This document shows, in pieces, positions 60,215 through 64,000 of a stretch of 64,000 nt of DNA. The stretch lies in contig DATGLD010000048.1 of assembly GCA_035294305.1 (NCBI GenBank), positions 248,001 through 312,000 on the forward strand, written 5' to 3'. The notes below the pieces were generated by a model. The model searched no databases, had not been told where the DNA came from, and saw nothing but the letters and a program-made list of their open reading frames with translations. This stretch comes from DASRBN01 sp035294305 (GTDB taxonomy: Bacteria; Chloroflexota; Ktedonobacteria; Ktedonobacterales; Ktedonobacteraceae). A program made the position numbers and the translations under genes. Numbering within the stretch: the stretch's first letter is position 1; each line of letters begins with the position of its first letter.

Positions 60215-61486
60215 TCAGGGCTGGCCCAGCAAAGGCCATTGATAGGCGCTCAGCGCGTTCATCTTGCTCTGATTAACAGTTTTCCAGTCGCTATTAACGA
60301 TGCCGCCGGTATCACCCGAATCAGCATTCCACGCCCAGTAGGCATAACTGATGCCTTGCGACTGCAAGTAGGATATAAGAGTGCGCTGCCATACGCCTTC
60401 AATGTCTTGACCCATCGAAGGTCCGCCGAACTCGCCAACGAACACAGGGGCAATCCCATCTTTTTGTAGATAGCCCCAATGCTTGTCCCAGATGGCGGGC
60501 AGCGTGTGAGTAAGGACAGACGGATTTGAAACCTTGAACCACTGCTCATCATAGACGCTTGGGCCATAGTCGTGGGCGGAATACACCAGCTTATCTGGAT
60601 GCGAAAGGATCACCGGGTGCTTTGCCGCGCCTTCCAGGTTTCCTCCCCACCAGTAGGAGTCGCCTTGATAGACATCAATACCCTGGACAATAATCAACCA
60701 ATCCGGGTTGGCCGCCAGAATAGAGTCGCCGGCCTGCTCGGCCGCCAATCGCCAATCGGTGTAGGGATTGCCGTCACCCCAGGTGGCCGGATTGTGCGGC
60801 TCGTTGTCGAGATCAGCGCCGATGACGGTATCATTCCCCCGGTAGTGTTGGGCCAGCATGACCCAATCATCTATCCAGCGCGACTGAGGATACTGGTCGT
60901 TATACCACAGGCCAGAACGCTCATCGGCAGAAGCATCGTGATGATCGAGGATGACCTTCAAGCCTACCTTATGGGCTCCCTCGATGATCTTATCCATGAG
61001 AGCTAAGCCCTGGAGGCGCTTGAGATCAGGGTTCAACAGGTAGTTGATTCCTTGCGGCACACTTGACGGATCAAAGAGTTGATCGGAGAAGGGCAGGCGA
61101 ATTGTATTGAAGCCTGATTGAGCAATCTGATTCAGCATATCTTGCCAGTTGCGAACTCCTAATCCATGAGGAGCAAAACTACTTGTCTCAAAGCCAAACC
61201 AGTTCACTCCTGTCAGATAGACCCGGCACCCTGAGGCATCTACCAGTTCAGAAGAAACTGCCGTAAGAAAACCCGCATCATGGCGGTATTGACATGGCTC
61301 AGCAGGTCTCTTTGCAACAAGGGCAGTGATATTCCGCGTCACAGTAAACGCAGCAGGAACAGTAGTAGCAGATAGGCAGGCATAGAAAAGCACTATGCCT
61401 GAAGCAAATGCAAGGAGAAATAGTTTAGGTCTCCCAAGAAAATCTTTTATAATATAGGAGCGTCTCACGCCTGATCTTCCTTTCAT
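60215..61486 (-). CDS. GH5 cellulase, membrane-anchored or secreted (copy 2)
   Basis: A 423-residue paralogue of the GH5 enzyme at 36979-38190; the catalytic barrels look closely similar throughout. Acid/base Glu is in DLDNEPHNP, nucleophile Glu in VFVGEFGG, and the C terminus ends in the same NQSKM-SAYQWPLL pattern. The N terminus has a hydrophobic segment (LFLLAFASGIVLFYACLS) with a poor lipobox, so it may be a signal anchor instead of a lipoprotein. ATG 61486 has GGGAGGAG at 7 nt. Acts outside the cell on beta-glucans. Confidence 0.9.
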   Translation of the reverse strand: MKGRSGVRRSYIIKDFLGRPKLFLLAFASGIVLFYACLSATTVPAAFTVTRNITALVAKRPAEPCQYRHDAGFLTAVSSELVDASGCRVYLTGVNWFGFETSSFAPHGLGVRNWQDMLNQIAQSGFNTIRLPFSDQLFDPSSVPQGINYLLNPDLKRLQGLALMDKIIEGAHKVGLKVILDHHDASADERSGLWYNDQYPQSRWIDDWVMLAQHYRGNDTVIGADLDNEPHNPATWGDGNPYTDWRLAAEQAGDSILAANPDWLIIVQGIDVYQGDSYWWGGNLEGAAKHPVILSHPDKLVYSAHDYGPSVYDEQWFKVSNPSVLTHTLPAIWDKHWGYLQKDGIAPVFVGEFGGPSMGQDIEGVWQRTLISYLQSQGISYAYWAWNADSGDTGGIVNSDWKTVNQSKMNALSAYQWPLLGQP

Positions 61487-61583
61487 CACGAATCTCCTCC
61501 CGGTTGGCGGAGGAATATACAACATTCTGACTTCTAGCGGGGCGCGATAATGGGGTTTGATCAGATAAAATCCGGTAATCCTT

Positions 61584-61617
61584 CTGTAGGGACAGGGCCT
61601 GGTGTCTGTCCCTACAG
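61584..61617. repeat. GTAGGG-type inverted repeat, unit 3
   Basis: Perfect 12-bp arms CTGTAGGGACAG (61584-61595) and CTGTCCCTACAG (61606-61617) around a 10-nt loop GGCCTGGTGT. Similar in sequence to unit 1. It lies upstream of the GH5 copy 2 gene. Confidence 0.8.
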
Positions 61618-61698
61618 GTTTCATAGGTTGTATGGGCCTCCCTGACTATTTTGTCAAACTGCATAATCTGGCCCCTACCTCCCCAAACCCCTTACACC

Positions 61699-62154
61699 TT
61701 AAGGGGACAGGTAAATGACCATCCAGGTGTCAACATATCTGACCATATGCGCATGATGGAGAATGAGTGCGTCACTCACTCGTTTCAACTGCCTGGAACT
61801 GGAGAGCCGCACCATCAGCATATGGTTCCCCTTGCGCGCCTCCTGCAGGTACACCTCATCAAAGCCCTCATCGAAGAAACCATAGAGGCACGTGAGCATT
61901 TTTAAGAGATAACTCTGGTGCTCTCGCTTGCGTTCAACCGCGGCTATATAATCCCAGCACGACATGACGTGGATATCTCCGGAATTATGGCCATCGGCTC
62001 GCAATGCGTGAACGGCTTGCACCAGATCACACAGGCTATCAAACACACAATGAACATACTTGCTGGGAAAAGGGGCTGGAGAAATCCTCTGCTGAGAGGA
62101 TACAAGCGCCTTTTCATCTTGATGTTGATAATATTTCTGCTGGTAAGAACTCAA
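61699..62154 (-). CDS. general-stress-protein-17M-like small protein
   Basis: A 151-residue protein. Residues 33-65 (VHCVFDSLCDLVQAVHALRA, then GDIHVMS) match the beta-alpha-beta start of GSP17M/YflT-like stress proteins; the remainder is helical with strands. Translation seems to begin at TTG 62154, with AAAGGAG 10 nt before it, since no ATG is near. It follows the beta-propeller gene by 16 nt and is probably co-transcribed. Biochemical role unknown. Confidence 0.7.
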   Translation of the reverse strand: MSSYQQKYYQHQDEKALVSSQQRISPAPFPSKYVHCVFDSLCDLVQAVHALRADGHNSGDIHVMSCWDYIAAVERKREHQSYLLKMLTCLYGFFDEGFDEVYLQEARKGNHMLMVRLSSSRQLKRVSDALILHHAHMVRYVDTWMVIYLSP

Positions 62155-62170
62155 GAGTCCCGGTCTCCTT

Positions 62171-63967
62171 TCACACAGTCTCTAACCCATAGATAGTCAA
62201 ACTTGTTTCTGTTCCTACAAAGACCTTGCCAGCGGCAATCGTGGGCAAAGAGAATTTCACATAGCTATCTAGCCGGTCGCGTGCGGCATCCTGCTCGCTG
62301 TTATAGAGTTCTCTGGCGACATTGGTCGCGTCATAGGCGCGGAGAACACCGGGGCCGCCCGGTACACAGCCAGGCCCACCACAACTGGCAGGACTGATTA
62401 CCCAGATAATTCCACTACCGGGGACGCGCAGATTGCTAGAAATCGAGGGGGTCGCGCCGGGATAACTAAATGATTCCGGTGTCTGGGCCGTTGCTTTAGA
62501 AGCGAGTGTGTCTCCATTCAACTGAAAGGACTTCAGGTGATCCCCTGCCTCCCCAATGTACACCAATTGACCGGTGGTAGCTGTGCCAACCCAATAGGCG
62601 GGAATGCCGAAAAAGCTATCCGTAGAGTCCGCAGGCAGTTCCTGCAAGACTTGATCGATATTAGTGCGCCTTTCTTCTATAGAACCGCATTGCAGTGGAG
62701 CGCCTGGATAGCTGTGGAACTGACCCATGTGATCCCGGTCAAGCACGTAGATACGCCCTTCCTTTCCTGCTCCGATGAGCAGGTTTGGATGAATAGTGTA
62801 GGGCTGTTCTGGTAAGAGCAAGACTCCTCCCGCGCCTAGGTCCGCATCGCGGCCGCTTAAACACGCTTGATTGAAAGGGGTAAAGTAGTCGGAGAGCACG
62901 AGACCATTGTGTGTGCTCAACTTCACGAAACTATCCCCGGCGTCGCGTTGACCCTGCTGAGCCAGGTCGAAGTTGCCATTCCCCACAGTGAGATAGATAT
63001 TGCCCTCAGCATCTGCCGCGGGTCCCGCGCCACTCATCCAGACCCCGCCTTCCTGACCATCGGGCGTCGTGTTATAGACGGCGACTTGCTGAAATGCCCT
63101 GCCATTGTAGCTATAGCCTATGACCCAACCATGATAGGGGTCGGTATCACCAAAGCCTGCCCAGGCGATGTAGATGACGCCATTGACCAACAGCAAGGCA
63201 GGGCGCTGGTTGGCCTGCCTAATATTCAAGGCAATGCGGGAGAAGCTTGCATTGCTCGCGTCATAGCCTTTGCCTCTAACGAAGGCGGAAATAGTCACCG
63301 GACTACCTGCCCGCTCTTTGCCCGTCATAATGTCAAGCGCGTGCAAACGCTGTACATACTGGTTGCCGTGTTCCTTCGTCATTGCCACGACATACATGGT
63401 ATTGGCTATGCGATCAATAACGGGCGTGCCGGTAATACCGACATACGGCTCGATATCTTGATGCGGATACTTCTTAAAGATATCCGAAGAGGGGACAGTG
63501 GTCACAGCAGGTGAATGCAGAAAACTGGTCTTCCATAGTGGCGCTTCCGTATGCCGTTGATCGGCATCAAAAGCATAGACGCTATCATTCTCTGTGGCAA
63601 CATAGACGACGTTATACTGGCGCCCTCTGATCCTGAGATGGGGGACAAAGAGTGGTTGCGTATAGATCTGCCCATCAACCGGATAGGAGACCAGTTTCCC
63701 AAAGCGCTGCACATTGACATTGCCGGTATTGAGTAATGTCTCGTTGAGGTTTTGGCCGGTGCGGAAGTTATCATTGTGATAGGTCAAAACGGAACCGTCG
63801 CTGGGGGTAAACAGGCTGAGGTCAGGAGTAAAATCGGCAGAGGAAAACTCACTGACGTATTTAAGAGCTATGCCTAGCAGATAGGCACCTACAAAGAGGA
63901 GCAGGAGAGCACTACCACTGAACATTCTCACAGGCGCTGTATTGCGACCGCGAACGTTGACGCGCAT
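62171..63967 (-). CDS. PQQ-like beta-propeller protein, membrane-anchored
   Basis: A 598-residue exported protein. A signal anchor (about 17-36, SGSALLLLFVGAYLLGIAL) is followed by repeated blades such as VVYVATENDSVYAFDAD, MYVVAMTKEHGN, NIYLTVGNGNFD and IYVLDRDHMGQF, characteristic of pyrroloquinoline-quinone-type or outer-surface quinoprotein propellers. No cytochrome motif (CxxCH) is present, so electron transfer is not supported; a binding or scaffolding function fits better. AAAGGAG lies 6 nt before the ATG. Confidence 0.85.
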   Translation of the reverse strand: MRVNVRGRNTAPVRMFSGSALLLLFVGAYLLGIALKYVSEFSSADFTPDLSLFTPSDGSVLTYHNDNFRTGQNLNETLLNTGNVNVQRFGKLVSYPVDGQIYTQPLFVPHLRIRGRQYNVVYVATENDSVYAFDADQRHTEAPLWKTSFLHSPAVTTVPSSDIFKKYPHQDIEPYVGITGTPVIDRIANTMYVVAMTKEHGNQYVQRLHALDIMTGKERAGSPVTISAFVRGKGYDASNASFSRIALNIRQANQRPALLLVNGVIYIAWAGFGDTDPYHGWVIGYSYNGRAFQQVAVYNTTPDGQEGGVWMSGAGPAADAEGNIYLTVGNGNFDLAQQGQRDAGDSFVKLSTHNGLVLSDYFTPFNQACLSGRDADLGAGGVLLLPEQPYTIHPNLLIGAGKEGRIYVLDRDHMGQFHSYPGAPLQCGSIEERRTNIDQVLQELPADSTDSFFGIPAYWVGTATTGQLVYIGEAGDHLKSFQLNGDTLASKATAQTPESFSYPGATPSISSNLRVPGSGIIWVISPASCGGPGCVPGGPGVLRAYDATNVARELYNSEQDAARDRLDSYVKFSLPTIAAGKVFVGTETSLTIYGLETV

Positions 63968-64000
63968 AGAGACTCCTTTCTAACATCCTCATATAGCCGG

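Noticed and set aside
62867..63514. 215-codon plus-strand frame
   Set aside because: Entirely antisense to the beta-propeller gene and without a ribosome site.

Overview
The window looks like chromosome from a Ktedonobacteria-type Chloroflexota. This is inferred from its moderate GC, a BTAD-AAA regulator, many zinc-ribbon and HEAT proteins, GTAGGG-type intergenic repeats and a large polysaccharide-degrading repertoire; no rRNA or marker gene confirms it. No transposase, prophage or CRISPR array is visible.

Layout. 0-5.2 kb: an MFS transporter, tRNA-Gly(CCC), then two separate fluoride (crcB-type) riboswitches, each with an overlapping terminator, ahead of a soluble HAD phosphatase and a zinc-ribbon/HEAT protein, followed by two uncharacterised minus-strand genes. 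5.2-12.7 kb: a cluster that reads as cold or stress adaptation: an RRM RNA-binding protein, ribosomal protein bS21, a delta-9-type fatty acid desaturase, zinc-ribbon proteins, a pentapeptide-repeat protein and several tiny genes. Four promoters here share an extended TTGCAT-N17-TATACT sequence, and three are followed by a similar structured leader. 13.2-15.6 kb: an aromatic hydroxylase and gentisate 1,2-dioxygenase. 15.7-22.7 kb: divergent operons (APC permease-BtpA/SgcQ protein-FGGY kinase, against DeoR regulator-phosphoesterase-TIM-barrel isomerase) for an unidentified sugar or polyol, with overlapping face-to-face promoters. 22.7-32.5 kb: DUF1269 proteins, one fused to DUF1254/DUF1214, a phytochrome-like kinase that has lost its bilin-binding residues, response regulators, a BTAD-ATPase and an ArsR regulator. 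32.7-50 kb: GH38 mannosidase, GH5 cellulase and a seven-gene minus-strand operon for surface glycan assembly (GtrA, GT2, GT39, dolichol-phosphate-mannose-synthase-like protein, surface repeat proteins) ending in a PP2C phosphatase and a stand-alone OmpR-type DNA-binding protein. 50.3-59.2 kb: LacI regulator, a complete peptide/oligosaccharide ABC importer and GH1 beta-glucosidase. 59.2-64 kb: DUF998 protein, second GH5 cellulase, stress-type protein and a PQQ-like beta-propeller, with GTAGGG inverted repeats between them.

How the parts fit. Secreted GH5 enzymes would release cello-oligosaccharides, the ABC system would import them and GH1 would hydrolyse them, under LacI control. Separately, seven promoters between 22.9 and 60.1 kb, on both strands, carry three tandem 11-bp direct repeats (consensus unit TTCATGACGnn) ending 8-9 bp before a TATACT-like -10 box. 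This is the geometry of PhoB-class activator sites. They precede the surface-glycan operon, DUF1269 operon, ArsR gene, DUF998 gene and small envelope genes. The DNA-binding protein encoded at the end of the surface-glycan operon is a candidate for the factor that reads them. This apparent regulon and the paired promoter/leader family in the 5-13 kb cluster are the strongest candidates for undescribed systems here.
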